Below, piece after piece: positions 17,772 to 30,291 of a stretch of DNA of 64,000 nt. Positions within the stretch are counted from its first letter, which is position 1. The number at the start of each line of letters is the position of its first letter. The DNA is taken from contig NZ_QYAB01000001.1 of NCBI RefSeq assembly GCF_016758175.1, positions 2,149,850 through 2,213,849 of the forward strand. The letters are read 5' to 3'. The translations under genes were made by a program, and so were the position numbers. Source of the stretch: Leucobacter zeae (GTDB lineage Bacteria; Actinomycetota; Actinomycetes; Actinomycetales; Microbacteriaceae). Under the pieces are notes generated by a model. It saw only the letters and a program-made list of their open reading frames with translations, had not been told where the DNA came from and made no database searches.

Positions 17772-19451
17772 TTAGTCTCGCGTGAGCTTGCGGTAGTGGC
17801 TCCGCGACGGCTTCGCCGCCTCGGGCCCGAGCCGCTCGAGCTTGTTCGCTTCGTACGACTCGAAGTTGCCTTCGAACCAGTACCAGCTCGAGGGATTCTC
17901 GTCGGTGCCCTCGTAGGCGAGGATATGGGTCGCGATGCGGTCCAGGAACCACCGGTCGTGCGTGATCACCACGGCGCAGCCGGGGAACTCGAGCAGCGCG
18001 TTCTCGAGCGACTGCAGCGTCTCGACGTCCAGGTCGTTGGTCGGCTCGTCGAGCAGCAGCAGGTTGCCGCCCTGCTTCAGGGTCAGCGCGAGGTTGAGGC
18101 GGTTGCGCTCGCCGCCCGAGAGCACGCCTGCCTTCTTCTGCTGGTCGGGCCCCTTGAAGCCGAACTTCGAGACGTAGGCGCGCGACGGGATCTCGGTCTT
18201 ACCGACCGTGATGATGTCGAGCCCGTCCGAGACGACCTCCCAGAGGTTCTTCTCGGGGTCGATGTTCGCACGGTTCTGATCGACGTAGCTGATCTTGACC
18301 GTCTCGCCGATCTTGAGCTCGCCGCCATCGAGCTCCTCGAGCCCGACGATCGTCTTGAACAGCGTGGTCTTGCCGACGCCGTTCGGTCCGATGACGCCGA
18401 CGATGCCGTTCGGCGGGAGCGAGAACGAGAGGCCGTCGATGAGCGTGCGGTCGCCGAATCCCTTGACGAGGCCCTTGGCCTCGATCACGACGTTGCCGAG
18501 GCGCGGGCCGGCCGGGATCTGGATCTCTTCGAAGTCGAGCTTCTTCGTGCGCTCGGCTTCGGCGGCCATCTCCTCGTAGCGCGAGAGTCGCGCCTTGGAC
18601 TTCGCCTGGCGGCCCTTCGTGTTCGAGCGGACCCACTCGAGCTCCTCCTTGAGGCGCTTCTGCAGCTTCTGATCCTTCTTGCCCTGGACTTCGAGTCGGG
18701 CGGCCTTCTGCTCGAGGTAGGTCGAGTAGTTGCCCTCGTAGCCGATGAGTCGGCCGCGGTCGACCTCGGCGATCCACTCGGCGACGTTGTCGAGGAAGTA
18801 CCGGTCGTGGGTGATCGCGATCACTGCGCCGGGGTACTTCTGCAGATGCTGCTCGAGCCAGAGCACGCTCTCGGCGTCGAGGTGGTTGGTCGGCTCGTCG
18901 AGGAGCAGCAGGTCGGGCTTCTGCAGCAGGAGCTTGGTCAGCGCCACCCGGCGCTTCTCGCCGCCCGAGAGGTTCGCGATCTCCGCGTCGCCCGGAGGCG
19001 TGCGCAGCGCGTCCATCGCCTGCTCGAGCTGGTTGTCGAGGTCCCAGCCGTCCGCGGCGTCGATCTCCTCCTGCAGCGTGCCCATCTCGGCGAGCAGCGA
19101 GTCGAAGTCGGCGTCGGGCTCGGCCATCAGCGCCGAGATCTCGTTGAAGCGGTCGAGCTTCGCCTTGATCGCGATGCCGTCCTGGATGTTCTCGAGCACG
19201 TTCTTCGAATCATCGAGCTCCGGCTCCTGCATGAGGATGCCCACGCTGTAGCCGGGGGCGAGCATCGCCTCGCCGTTCGACGGGGTGTCGAGACCCGCCA
19301 TGATCTTCAGGATCGTGGACTTGCCGGCGCCGTTGGGGCCGACCATGCCGATCTTCGCCCCGGGCAGGAATGCCATGGTCACGTCGTCCAGAATCAGCTT
19401 CTCGCCGACCGCCTTGCGGGCGCGGACCATCTGGTAAATGTACTCAGCCAT
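17772..19451 (-). CDS. ettA: Energy-dependent translational throttle protein (ABC-F)
   Basis: A 559-residue ABC-F ATPase without membrane segments, which acts at the ribosomal E site to gate elongation by ATP level. ABC domain 1 has GPNGAGKST, LSGGEKRR and LLLDEPTNHLD. A charged linker follows, with ELEWVRSNTKGRQAKSKARL typical of EttA. ABC domain 2 has GPNGVGKTT, LSGGERNR and LLLDEPTNDLD. The start MAEYIYQM and the length match EttA. A -10 TACAGT (minus, 19524-19519) suggests a leader of about 65 nt. It may overlap a plus-strand -10 (TACTGT) for the divergent kinase. Confidence 0.95.
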   Translation of the reverse strand: MAEYIYQMVRARKAVGEKLILDDVTMAFLPGAKIGMVGPNGAGKSTILKIMAGLDTPSNGEAMLAPGYSVGILMQEPELDDSKNVLENIQDGIAIKAKLDRFNEISALMAEPDADFDSLLAEMGTLQEEIDAADGWDLDNQLEQAMDALRTPPGDAEIANLSGGEKRRVALTKLLLQKPDLLLLDEPTNHLDAESVLWLEQHLQKYPGAVIAITHDRYFLDNVAEWIAEVDRGRLIGYEGNYSTYLEQKAARLEVQGKKDQKLQKRLKEELEWVRSNTKGRQAKSKARLSRYEEMAAEAERTKKLDFEEIQIPAGPRLGNVVIEAKGLVKGFGDRTLIDGLSFSLPPNGIVGVIGPNGVGKTTLFKTIVGLEELDGGELKIGETVKISYVDQNRANIDPEKNLWEVVSDGLDIITVGKTEIPSRAYVSKFGFKGPDQQKKAGVLSGGERNRLNLALTLKQGGNLLLLDEPTNDLDVETLQSLENALLEFPGCAVVITHDRWFLDRIATHILAYEGTDENPSSWYWFEGNFESYEANKLERLGPEAAKPSRSHYRKLTRD

Positions 19452-19575
19452 AAAATCTCTCGGGCGCGGGGCGCCCAGAACTCCCTCGATGAAAGACGGT
19501 GGGTTGCAGTCACCCTCTACTGTAGTCGGCTGCGGCGCGATCGGCCCTCGGAGACCCGGTCGGGGCCGAGGCGCT

Positions 19576-19612
19576 CCGACCGGAACGCGGCGAATCCGCG
19601 TTCTCCGGTCGG
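19576..19612. repeat. Inverted repeat between ettA and the kinase gene
   Basis: CCGACCGGAACGCGG (19576-19590) is followed, after CGAAT, by CCGCGTT-CT-CCGGTCGG. The stem is long with a two-base bulge. There is no U-run. It lies in the 198-nt divergent spacer, 38 nt before the kinase ATG, and could be a leader hairpin for that gene. Confidence 0.4.
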
Positions 19613-19649
19613 TGCGGGACGGGATCCTGCGCCGTGAGAGGATACCGCC

Positions 19650-20486
19650 ATGGTGTCGAAACCCCTCGCCGCGATCCCGGACGGACCGGTCGACGTGCCC
19701 GCGGCCGTCGCGGAGCTCGCCGGCGATCGCCCGCTCAGACCTGTCTGGCGGAACGCTCTCGGCGGCGTGACGTTCGAGCTGAACGGCGGCATCGACGGAG
19801 GAACCGACGGCGCGGAGCCCTCCCGGTTCGTGAAGTGGGTCGCGGCGGGGACGCTCGAGTCCGACCTCGTGGCCGAGGAGGTGCGCCTCGCCTGGGCCGC
19901 CGAGCACGGCGCCCGGGTGCCGCGGGTCCTCTCTGCGGGGGCCGATCCGCACGGATCGTGGCTCGTCACCGAGGCGATCCCTGCGGCCTCGGCGGTATCG
20001 GACCGCTGGATCCGCGACCCCGCGACGGCGGCGCGCGCGATCGGCGCGGGACTGCGCGAACTCCACGAGACGCTGCCGGCGTCGGGCTGCCCGTTCGAGT
20101 GGTCCGTCGGAGCGCGCCTCGCCCGGGTCCGCGCACGAACGGAACGGGGCGAGGGACCGGCGGACTGGTCCCGCGAGCACCGCGGGCTGGGCCGGGAGCG
20201 CGCGCTCGCGATCCTCGCGGATCCGCCCCCGGTCGACCGCTCGGTGGTCTGCCACGGAGACGCGTGCGCGCCGAACACGCTCATCGCAGCGGACGGCGCC
20301 TTCGCCGGCCACGTCGACCTGGGCGACCTCGGCGTCGCCGACCGCTGGGCCGACCTCGCTGTGGCCGCGTGGAGCACCGAGTGGAACTACGGCGCGAGCT
20401 ACGCCGACGAACTGTTCGCGGGGTACGGGGTCGAGCCGGACCGGAGGCGGATCGCGTACTACCGCCTGCTCTGGGACCTCAGCTGA
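19650..20486 (+). CDS. APH(3')-like aminoglycoside phosphotransferase family protein
   Basis: A 278-residue small-molecule kinase. Brenner's motif CHGDACAPNTL with the catalytic Asp, then GHVDLGDLGVADRWADLAVA, is very close to the APH(3')-I/II pattern HGDACLPN...DLGRLGVADR. The N-lobe contains RFVKWVAAGTLESDL with the ATP-binding Lys. GAGAGG lies 8 nt before the ATG. Enzymes of this type phosphorylate the 3'-OH of kanamycin-like drugs, but chromosomal homologues may act on other substrates. There is no mobile element nearby. Confidence 0.85.
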   Translation: MVSKPLAAIPDGPVDVPAAVAELAGDRPLRPVWRNALGGVTFELNGGIDGGTDGAEPSRFVKWVAAGTLESDLVAEEVRLAWAAEHGARVPRVLSAGADPHGSWLVTEAIPAASAVSDRWIRDPATAARAIGAGLRELHETLPASGCPFEWSVGARLARVRARTERGEGPADWSREHRGLGRERALAILADPPPVDRSVVCHGDACAPNTLIAADGAFAGHVDLGDLGVADRWADLAVAAWSTEWNYGASYADELFAGYGVEPDRRRIAYYRLLWDLS

Positions 20487-20514
20487 GGCTGCGCCGTTCG
20501 CTCGACGAAGTGCC

Positions 20515-21021
20515 CTACTCGACCGGGGCCGTCTCGCCGATCAGACAGAGGTTCTTCTCGGGGCCGACGGCCGGCGCGGTCTCAGCGACGACGCTGCGGT
20601 CCTCCGCGACGACCTGGCCGATGAGGCACTCCGGGCCGATCCGCACCGAGACGAAGATGTTGTCCGCGGGAAGGTCGGTCTTCGTCCGGTCGAAGCTCAC
20701 CTGCATCGCGTCTGGGGCGAATCCGGCATCGATGACCGCTCGTGCGATCGGCTTGCCCTGCACGGCGCCCGTTCCGGCGGCGTAGTCCGTGAGCACCGAG
20801 CGGAAGAAGGGCAGGTTCTGCTCGGCCGAGCCGTCGGGCACGTACTCCGGGGTCTGCTCCGGCGGAGCGGGGGTCTCCCGCTTCGGGACTTCGGGGCTGG
20901 GGCCCTCGAGCAGGCTGCAGCCGGCGAGCAACGGGATCACCATGCCGATGGCGAGGAGGGCGCGCGTACCGCGGCCCGGGAGCGCGCGGGTGTCCGGTGG
21001 GGTCTTCACTGCTGTGGGCAC
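20515..21021 (-). CDS. Small lipoprotein, possibly of the DUF6993 type
   Basis: A 168-residue secreted lipoprotein. The signal peptide ends in a lipobox LAGC (Cys35). A Pro/Glu-rich linker and a compact 110-residue domain with two later Cys residues (GPECLIG, KNLCLIG) follow, possibly a disulfide. Its architecture resembles the DUF6993 lipoproteins of Microbacteriaceae, from memory only. The GTG start is exactly 6 nt after TAGACT, so the mRNA is probably leaderless. Function unknown. Confidence 0.8.
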   Translation of the reverse strand: MPTAVKTPPDTRALPGRGTRALLAIGMVIPLLAGCSLLEGPSPEVPKRETPAPPEQTPEYVPDGSAEQNLPFFRSVLTDYAAGTGAVQGKPIARAVIDAGFAPDAMQVSFDRTKTDLPADNIFVSVRIGPECLIGQVVAEDRSVVAETAPAVGPEKNLCLIGETAPVE

Positions 21022-21027
21022 CCCGAC

Positions 21028-21033
21028 AGTCTA
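21028..21033 (-). promoter_or_regulatory. -10 element of the small lipoprotein gene
   Basis: TAGACT on the minus strand, then GTCGGG (6 nt), then the GTG at 21021. No ribosome binding site. Confidence 0.55.
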
Positions 21034-21308
21034 TGCAGCCCGCCGGCCCCGAGCCTGGCGATTGGCCGGGACGGGCCCGGCGCGCCGAGACTCCGGCGTC
21101 CGCCCGCGGATTCCGCTCACAGGCCGCGGACATCATGCCCCCGACGCGAGTTCTCCACAGTCGACGCAGACCCACACCGCCGCACCGCTCGCGGCGCCCA
21201 GACTGGTCACGAGCGGACGGGCCGGTGACGCGCACGGGCCGGTCCGTCCGCTCGTCACACGATCCCGTCCGAAGGCGACGCCGCCTCGGCCCAGTGAAGG
21301 AGCATCCC

Positions 21309-21830
21309 ATGTCCACTCGAATGTGCATCGTCGGGACGGTCGCGACCGTCCCCTACTTCTCCAAATCCGGCGACCGGGTCGCGTTCTGCTCGTTCCGGGT
21401 CGCGAGCAACGACCGCGTGTTCGATCAGGAGCGTCAGCAGTGGGTCGACACGGCGACCAACTGGTTCACCGTGAACGCGTTCAGATCCCTCGCCGAGCAC
21501 GCGCGCAAGTCGCTCTCCGTCGGCGACCGGATCGTCGCATACGGCAGAGTGCGCGTGAACAACTGGGAATCGAAGGGGAAGGTCGGCACGTCGACCGAGC
21601 TCGAGGTCGAGGCGCTCGGGCCCGACCTGCGCTGGGGCGTCACGACCTTCACGAAGCTCGTGGAGGCACGACCGGCATCGGAATCCGGCGCTTCGGGCCC
21701 TCCGGTGCCGACGCACGGGTCCGAGGCGAGCGAGGAATACTCGAACGCACCCGAGATCGGTTCGGGCTGGGCCGCCGCGGATTCCGCCGACTCCTCCGAT
21801 GCGGGCGAGTTCGGCAGGGCGGCCGCGTGA
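21309..21830 (+). CDS. Single-stranded DNA-binding protein paralogue
   Basis: A 173-residue OB-fold SSB. The core shows VGTVATVPYF, FRVASNDR, TNWFTVNAFRSLAEH, VGDRIVAYGRVRVNNWESKG and a low-complexity Ser/Ala/Glu tail. The tail ends EFGRAAA and lacks the acidic DDDIPF-type tip that recruits replication and repair partners. This suggests a specialised paralogue such as SsbB rather than the main SSB. GAAGGAG is 6 nt before the ATG. Confidence 0.85.
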   Translation: MSTRMCIVGTVATVPYFSKSGDRVAFCSFRVASNDRVFDQERQQWVDTATNWFTVNAFRSLAEHARKSLSVGDRIVAYGRVRVNNWESKGKVGTSTELEVEALGPDLRWGVTTFTKLVEARPASESGASGPPVPTHGSEASEEYSNAPEIGSGWAAADSADSSDAGEFGRAAA

Positions 21831-21885
21831 GCGGAACGGTACGGCGGGAGGGCGCTGGATGCGCGCGGATTCGGCGTTCCGACCG

Positions 21886-22728
21886 CTACGCCGGCTCCTC
21901 CGAGCCCCGCCACCACTCGTCATCCGGCGTCACCGGCAGCGCGCGCTTGTGGCGTGTGCCCAGGAACCTTCGCTCGAGGTTGGCGGCAGCCGCATCGGAT
22001 ACCCTCTCGCCCCGCAGATACGCGTCGATCTCGCCGTAGGAGACCCCGAGGCTCGATTCGTCCGTCTGACCGGGCTCGCCGTCGAGCAGATCGGCGGTGG
22101 GAACCTTCTCCCACAGCCGATCCGGGGCGCCCAGGTGCTCGAGCATCGCGGCGCCCTGTCCCTTGGTCAGGCCGGCGAGCGGCACTACGTCGGCCGCGCC
22201 GTCGCCGAACTTCGTGAAGAAGCCCGTGATGGCTTCGGCAGCATGATCGGTTCCGATCACCACGAGCCCGCGGTCGCCGGCGAGCGCGTACTGCACGACC
22301 ATGCGCATGCGCGCCTTCACATTGCCCTTGTTGAAGTCGGTCACCGGCTCGTCCGTGGCGTCGACGACCGCCCCGGCGAGCGCGTCGACCGCCGGCGCGA
22401 TGTCCACCGACACCGAGCGATCGGGACGGATGAAGGAGAGCGCGAGCTGCGCGTCGTCCTCATCTCGCTGCACGCCGTACGGCAACCGGACGGCGAGGAA
22501 CTCGGCGTCGTGCCCCTCCGCACGCAGTCGTTCGACCGCCAGCTGCGCCAGTCGTCCGGCGAGCGACGAGTCCTGTCCGCCCGAGATGCCGAGCACGAAC
22601 CCCCGCGCGCCGGGGATCGATCGGAGGTAATCGCTGAGGAACGCGATCCTGCGCTCGATCTCGGTCGTCGCGTCCGCGTCCGGGTGCACACCCAGCGCCT
22701 CGATGATCTCCCGCTGCAACTCGCTCAT
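21886..22728 (-). CDS. nadE: Ammonia-dependent NAD+ synthetase
   Basis: A 280-residue enzyme that amidates nicotinic acid adenine dinucleotide to NAD+. It has the N-type ATP pyrophosphatase loop SGGQDSS and the conserved [19 protein letters not shown]. No glutaminase domain is present, so free ammonia is the donor. I chose the ATG at 22728 (MSELQREI), which matches the length of bacterial NadE. A -10-like TAGGGT lies 7 nt upstream, and GGAG 3 nt upstream, so a leaderless start is possible. Confidence 0.95.
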   Translation of the reverse strand: MSELQREIIEALGVHPDADATTEIERRIAFLSDYLRSIPGARGFVLGISGGQDSSLAGRLAQLAVERLRAEGHDAEFLAVRLPYGVQRDEDDAQLALSFIRPDRSVSVDIAPAVDALAGAVVDATDEPVTDFNKGNVKARMRMVVQYALAGDRGLVVIGTDHAAEAITGFFTKFGDGAADVVPLAGLTKGQGAAMLEHLGAPDRLWEKVPTADLLDGEPGQTDESSLGVSYGEIDAYLRGERVSDAAAANLERRFLGTRHKRALPVTPDDEWWRGSEEPA

Positions 22729-22735
22729 GCGCTCC

Positions 22736-22741
22736 ACCCTA
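22736..22741 (-). promoter_or_regulatory. Possible -10 element of nadE
   Basis: TAGGGT on the minus strand ends 7 nt before the ATG at 22728. Confidence 0.4.
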
Positions 22742-22818
22742 CTCTCGGTCGGGCGGCGCCACACGGGCGACCGCCCGGAGCCCAGCCCGTTCGGAGGTCC
22801 GCGCGGGGCGCCGGCGCA

Positions 22819-26379
<3,561 letters not shown>

Positions 26380-26456
26380 CGAGGAGACCCCTTTTATTCA
26401 TCGCGTATGTCACGGGAACCGCATCCAGGGTACCGCCCCGCCCTGTGCGGGATCGC

Positions 26457-27374
26457 TCAGGCGTCGAGCACGTCGAGCGCGTGCTGCAGGTCCGCCGGAT
26501 ACACCGACGAGTACTCCACGCGCTCTCCCGTTCCCGGGTGACGGAACCCCAGTCGCATCGCGTGCAGCCACTGGCGCGTGAGCCCGAGACGCGCCGACAG
26601 CGTGGGATCGGCGCCGTACATCGCGTCGCCGACGCACGGATGCCGCTGCGCCGACATGTGGACCCGGATCTGGTGCGTGCGTCCGGTCTCGAGCTCGATC
26701 TCGAGCAGAGACGCGTAGGGGAAGGCCTCGATGGTCTCGTAGTGCGTGACCGAGGGCTTGCCGTCGCGGGTCACCGCGAACTTCCACTCGTTCCCGGGGT
26801 GCCGCCCGATCGGCCCCTCGATCGTGCCGGAGAAGGGGTCGGGATGCCCCTGGACGACCGCGTGGTAGATCTTGTCCACCTCGCGCTCCTTGAACGCCCG
26901 CTTGAGCTCGCTGTAAGCGCGCTCGCTCTTGGCCACGACCATGAGGCCGCTCGTACCGGCGTCGAGGCGGTGCACGATGCCCTGGCGCTCAGCGGGACCC
27001 GATGTGGCGATGCGGAACCCGGCTCCGGCAAGCGCCCCCACTACGGTCGGTCCGGTCCAGCCGATGGACGGGTGCGCCGCGACGCCGGCCGGCTTGTCCA
27101 CCACGACGATGTCGTCGTCGTCGTGGACGATCCCGAGATCGGGCAGGTGCACGGGCACCACCTCGGGTCCCCGCTTCTCCTCCCAGCTCACCTCGAGCCA
27201 GCCGCCTGCGACGAGCCGATCGGACTTGCCGAGCGCGCGACCGTCGAGCAGGACGCCGCCGGCCTGCGCGATCTCGGCCGCGAAACTGCGCGAGAACCCC
27301 AGCATCTTCGCGAGCGCCGCATCGACCCGCTCCCCCGCGATCCCGTCGGGGACCGGCAGACTACGGTGCTCCAT
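26457..27374 (-). CDS. rluD: RluD-family 23S rRNA pseudouridine synthase
   Basis: A 305-residue pseudouridine synthase. An N-terminal S4 RNA-binding domain ([10 protein letters not shown]...[14 protein letters not shown]) precedes the catalytic domain with HRLDAGTSG (Asp138 is the nucleophile) and [11 protein letters not shown]. In bacteria it modifies helix 69 of 23S rRNA. The start overlaps the end of lspA by 14 nt, so the two are coupled. Confidence 0.94.
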   Translation of the reverse strand: MEHRSLPVPDGIAGERVDAALAKMLGFSRSFAAEIAQAGGVLLDGRALGKSDRLVAGGWLEVSWEEKRGPEVVPVHLPDLGIVHDDDDIVVVDKPAGVAAHPSIGWTGPTVVGALAGAGFRIATSGPAERQGIVHRLDAGTSGLMVVAKSERAYSELKRAFKEREVDKIYHAVVQGHPDPFSGTIEGPIGRHPGNEWKFAVTRDGKPSVTHYETIEAFPYASLLEIELETGRTHQIRVHMSAQRHPCVGDAMYGADPTLSARLGLTRQWLHAMRLGFRHPGTGERVEYSSVYPADLQHALDVLDA

Positions 27375-27981
27375 CCGCGGCCCTCTCGGTCCGCGCGCCG
27401 TCCTCTGCCGGCGCGGCCGATTCGCGCGCGCCCCGCGGCGAACCGTCGATGTGCAGCCCGAGCAGCGTGATCAGCACGAACAGGATCATGCCGCTCACGA
27501 TCGCGATGTCCGCGACGTTGTAGATCGCCTCGTTGAACCCGAGCCACATCCACGGTGTCGAGATGAAGTCGATCACGTGCCCCTCGGGGAAACCGGGCTC
27601 GCGGGTCAGCCGGTCGGTCAGGTTGCCGAGCACGCCGCCGAGCAGCAGGCCGAGGAACAGGGCCCAGGGGATCGACCTGAGGCGCCGGATCTGCCAGAGC
27701 ACGACGACCACGACGACCGCGGCGAGGATCGTGAAGATCCACGTGGAGCCGCTGGCCATGGAGAAGGCGGCCCCGGGATTGCGCACGAAATGCCAGCGGA
27801 GGAAATCTCCGAGCACCGGAACGGTACGGCCCTCGGTCAGGGTCTCGACGACCCGGTTCTTCGCGAGCTGATCGACCGCGAGCACGACGAGCGCGACGCC
27901 GAGGGTGACCAGGGGCACCCAACGACGTCGCGCTGACGAGCGGGCGGCCGACTCGGCCGCCGCGGGGGTATCGCGGTTCAC
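27361..27981 (-). CDS. lspA: Lipoprotein signal peptidase (signal peptidase II)
   Basis: A 206-residue membrane aspartyl protease with four hydrophobic segments. It cleaves prolipoproteins at the lipobox Cys. The catalytic aspartates are Asp123 (GNLTDRL) and Asp158 (YNVADIA), and [11 protein letters not shown] is also conserved. A charged 35-residue C-terminal tail is an extra. Several lipoproteins in this window (at 2737 and 20515) would be substrates. Confidence 0.96.
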   Translation of the reverse strand: MNRDTPAAAESAARSSARRRWVPLVTLGVALVVLAVDQLAKNRVVETLTEGRTVPVLGDFLRWHFVRNPGAAFSMASGSTWIFTILAAVVVVVVLWQIRRLRSIPWALFLGLLLGGVLGNLTDRLTREPGFPEGHVIDFISTPWMWLGFNEAIYNVADIAIVSGMILFVLITLLGLHIDGSPRGARESAAPAEDGARTERAADGAP

Positions 27982-27989
27982 TCTCCGGA

Positions 27990-28670
27990 CTACTGCAGAC
28001 CGTCGGGTGCGCCGGCCGGCTCGGGCGAGCCGTCGAGGCCGCGCAGCTGCGACTGGATGTAGGAGCGCAGGGTCGAGCGGTACTCGCTCTCGAACTGACG
28101 GAGGTCCTTGATCTTGAACTGCAGGTCGCTGCGCTCGTCGCCGAGCACACGGAGCTCATCGGCGCGCTGCTTCTGCGCCTCTTCGACGAGCTGGCGTGCG
28201 GTCTGCTCGGCGTCGGAGATCATCTGATCCCGCTTCGCCTCGGCCTCGCTGATGAGCTTGTCGCGGGTGCTCTCGCCCTCGTGCACGTGCTTGTCGTGCA
28301 GCTCGAGCGCGAGCTGCAGCATGGCGCTCGACTTCACGGCATCGGGCTGCGGCGAGGCCGAGGGGGCTACGGCGGGAGCAGCAGGGACCGGAGCGGGCTG
28401 CGCGGCAGGCGCCTCGACGACGATGGTCTGCTCCGAAGCCGCCGGCGCCGACTCGGCGGCGGGGGCCGCAGCCGCGGCGGACTCGGCCTCGGCGAGCTTC
28501 GTCTCCAGCTCCTCGATCTTCGCGAGCAGGTCGTTCTTCTCCTGCTCGTGCTGGCGGAGCTCCTCGACGATCGTGTCGAGGAAGTCATCGACCTGGTCGA
28601 GATCGTATCCGTCGCGGAACTTAGTGATCGTGAACTTATGGTTCACGACGTCTTCGGGAGTCAAGGCCAT
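27990..28670 (-). CDS. divIVA: DivIVA/Wag31 cell-pole and septum scaffold protein
   Basis: A 226-residue coiled-coil protein. The N-terminal DivIVA lipid-binding domain has the pattern ALTPEDVVNHKFTITKFRDGYD. A Pro/Ala-rich linker separates it from the C-terminal coiled coil with repeated SEAEAKRDQMI-type heptads. It marks curved membranes at poles and septa and directs polar growth in Actinobacteria. It is placed as in the mycobacterial wag31-sepF-ftsZ order. The 81-nt spacer upstream has a U-rich terminator for yggT. Confidence 0.95.
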   Translation of the reverse strand: MALTPEDVVNHKFTITKFRDGYDLDQVDDFLDTIVEELRQHEQEKNDLLAKIEELETKLAEAESAAAAAPAAESAPAASEQTIVVEAPAAQPAPVPAAPAVAPSASPQPDAVKSSAMLQLALELHDKHVHEGESTRDKLISEAEAKRDQMISDAEQTARQLVEEAQKQRADELRVLGDERSDLQFKIKDLRQFESEYRSTLRSYIQSQLRGLDGSPEPAGAPDGLQ

Positions 28671-28723
28671 CGTTACGTCTCTTTCGCTTCGGGTCCACTC
28701 GCGTGGTCTAGGTCAACGCTAGC

Positions 28724-28753
28724 AAAAAAAATCCGGATCCCGCAGGTCGGGTC
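28724..28753 (-). terminator. Weak intrinsic terminator between yggT and divIVA
   Basis: On the minus strand, GACCCG pairs with CGGG-(A)-TC around the yggT stop, followed shortly by CGGA and a run of eight T. The stem is short and has a bulge, so termination may be partial. Confidence 0.4.
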
Positions 28754-29042
28754 ACCAGCTCCCCACGATCGCGATGAGGATCATGCAGGAGATCATCGTC
28801 AGGAACCAGCCGAGGTCGAGGGCCACGTTCCCGATCCGCAGCGGCGGGAGCACGCGGCGGAACATCTTGATCGGCGGGTCGGTCGCGGTGTACACGACCT
28901 CGACCAGGATCGCGAGCGCCCCCTTGGGCCGGAAGCGCCGGTTGAGCACCATGACCCAGTCGAGCACGAAGCGCCCCCAGAGGACGAACGTGTAGATGCG
29001 GAGAATGATGACGAGGATCGCACCGATCGTGTGGAGAATCAT
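28752..29042 (-). CDS. yggT: YggT-family membrane protein
   Basis: A 96-residue integral membrane protein with two hydrophobic regions of the YGGT fold. The characteristic TDPPIKMFRRVLPP lies between them. In Actinobacteria and cyanobacteria it is co-encoded with sepF and divIVA and is linked to division or osmotic homeostasis. It starts 6 nt after the sepF stop. Confidence 0.92.
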   Translation of the reverse strand: MILHTIGAILVIILRIYTFVLWGRFVLDWVMVLNRRFRPKGALAILVEVVYTATDPPIKMFRRVLPPLRIGNVALDLGWFLTMISCMILIAIVGSW

Positions 29043-29048
29043 TACCGC

Positions 29049-29549
29049 TTACGCCGAAGGGGGGACGAAGAAGGATCCGCTGTCGTTCGCACCCTGCTCG
29101 CCGCTCGCGACGTCGATGTGCTCGGGGGACAGCAGGAAGACCTTGCTCGTGACGCGCTCGATGCGGCCGTGCAGCCCCATGGTGAGCCCGCTCGCGAAGT
29201 CGATGAGGCGCTTGGCATCGCCCTCCTCCATGCTGGAGAGGTTGATGATCACGGGGATGCCCTCGCGGAAGCTCTCGGCGATGCCCTTGGCGTCCTTGTA
29301 CTCCGTCGGACGGACGGTGATGATCTCGTTCATGGCGGGAGCGGCGCTCTGGCGCGTCGGGGTCACGCGGCGCAGCGGCGTGACCGACGCCCGCTGGGGT
29401 GCCGGCTTGGGGGCCTCGGCCTTCGGCGCCGCAGCCTGCGGGGCCTTCGTCGCCGGAGCGGCGGGCTGCGCCGCCGGGGCGCTCTGCTCGTCGAGGTCCT
29501 CTTCGGCCAGACCCAGGTAGACCATGGTCTTCTTCAGCGGATTGCTCAT
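29049..29549 (-). CDS. sepF: Cell division protein SepF
   Basis: A 166-residue FtsZ-binding protein that anchors Z-ring filaments to the membrane in Actinobacteria, which lack FtsA. The N-terminus [14 protein letters not shown] is the amphipathic membrane-binding helix. An Ala/Pro-rich linker precedes the conserved domain ([49 protein letters not shown]). I chose the ATG at 29549, because GGGAG lies 5 nt before it; the upstream TTG codon overlaps that site. Confidence 0.95.
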   Translation of the reverse strand: MSNPLKKTMVYLGLAEEDLDEQSAPAAQPAAPATKAPQAAAPKAEAPKPAPQRASVTPLRRVTPTRQSAAPAMNEIITVRPTEYKDAKGIAESFREGIPVIINLSSMEEGDAKRLIDFASGLTMGLHGRIERVTSKVFLLSPEHIDVASGEQGANDSGSFFVPPSA

Positions 29550-29578
29550 GTCTTCTCCCAACGTACGGTGCTTCGAGA

Positions 29579-30286
29579 CTACTCGGGCGCCGGCCTGTTT
29601 CCCGTGATTGCGCTGCCGATCCTCAGGTGTGTCGCCCCCGCGGCGATGGCCTCGCGGTAGTCGTGCGTCATGCCCGCCGAGATGGCGGTCGCCTCCGGCG
29701 CGACGCGTCGCAGCCGTTCGGCGAGGCCGTGCAGCCGGGCGAACGCCGAAACCGCCTCCTCCTCCTCGGGGAGCGGGGCGACGGCCATGAGGCCGCGCAG
29801 GCGCAGCGTCGGCGTCTCGAGCACGCGCTCGGCGAGTCGCTCCAGGTCCTCGGGCGCGGCGCCGCCGCGACCGGGGTCGTCCGTGAGGTTCACCTGCACG
29901 AAGGCGTCGATCGGCGTCGTCACCTCGGCGGTGGCCAGCGCATCGACCAGGCGCTCCCGATCGATCGAGTGGATCGCGTGCGCGTACCGGGCCGCCTGCC
30001 GCGCCTTCTTGGTCTGCAACTGACCGATGTAGTGCCAGCGGAGGCCGAGGTCGGCGAGCTCCGCCGCCTTCTCCTGCGCCTCCTGATGCCGGTTCTCCCC
30101 CACGTCGCGCACGCCGAGCTCCGCGAGCGCGGAGATGAGGGACGCCGGGTGGAACTTGGTGACGACGATGAGGGTCGTATCCTCGGGATCGCGGCCGGCC
30201 GCCCGGCAGGCGTCGGCGATGCCGCCGCGCACCCGCTCGAGCCGCTCGCCGAGCCCGGGGAAGCCCGCAGGTGCAGCGTTCGACAT
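29579..30286 (-). CDS. yggS: YggS-family PLP homeostasis protein
   Basis: A 235-residue TIM-barrel PLP-binding protein. The PLP lysine is Lys44 in [30 protein letters not shown] and MTHDYREAI...[10 protein letters not shown] complete the family pattern. It regulates free PLP and amino-acid pools rather than catalysing a known reaction. It begins 5 nt after the ftsZ stop. The pgeF/yfiH gene often found between ftsZ and yggS is absent. Confidence 0.94.
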   Translation of the reverse strand: MSNAAPAGFPGLGERLERVRGGIADACRAAGRDPEDTTLIVVTKFHPASLISALAELGVRDVGENRHQEAQEKAAELADLGLRWHYIGQLQTKKARQAARYAHAIHSIDRERLVDALATAEVTTPIDAFVQVNLTDDPGRGGAAPEDLERLAERVLETPTLRLRGLMAVAPLPEEEEAVSAFARLHGLAERLRRVAPEATAISAGMTHDYREAIAAGATHLRIGSAITGNRPAPE

Positions 30287-30291
30287 CGCGC

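Noticed and set aside
21151-21159. DnaA box (TTCTCCACA) near the ssb gene
   Set aside because: A single copy with one mismatch, no cluster and no AT-rich unwinding region, so it is not an origin.
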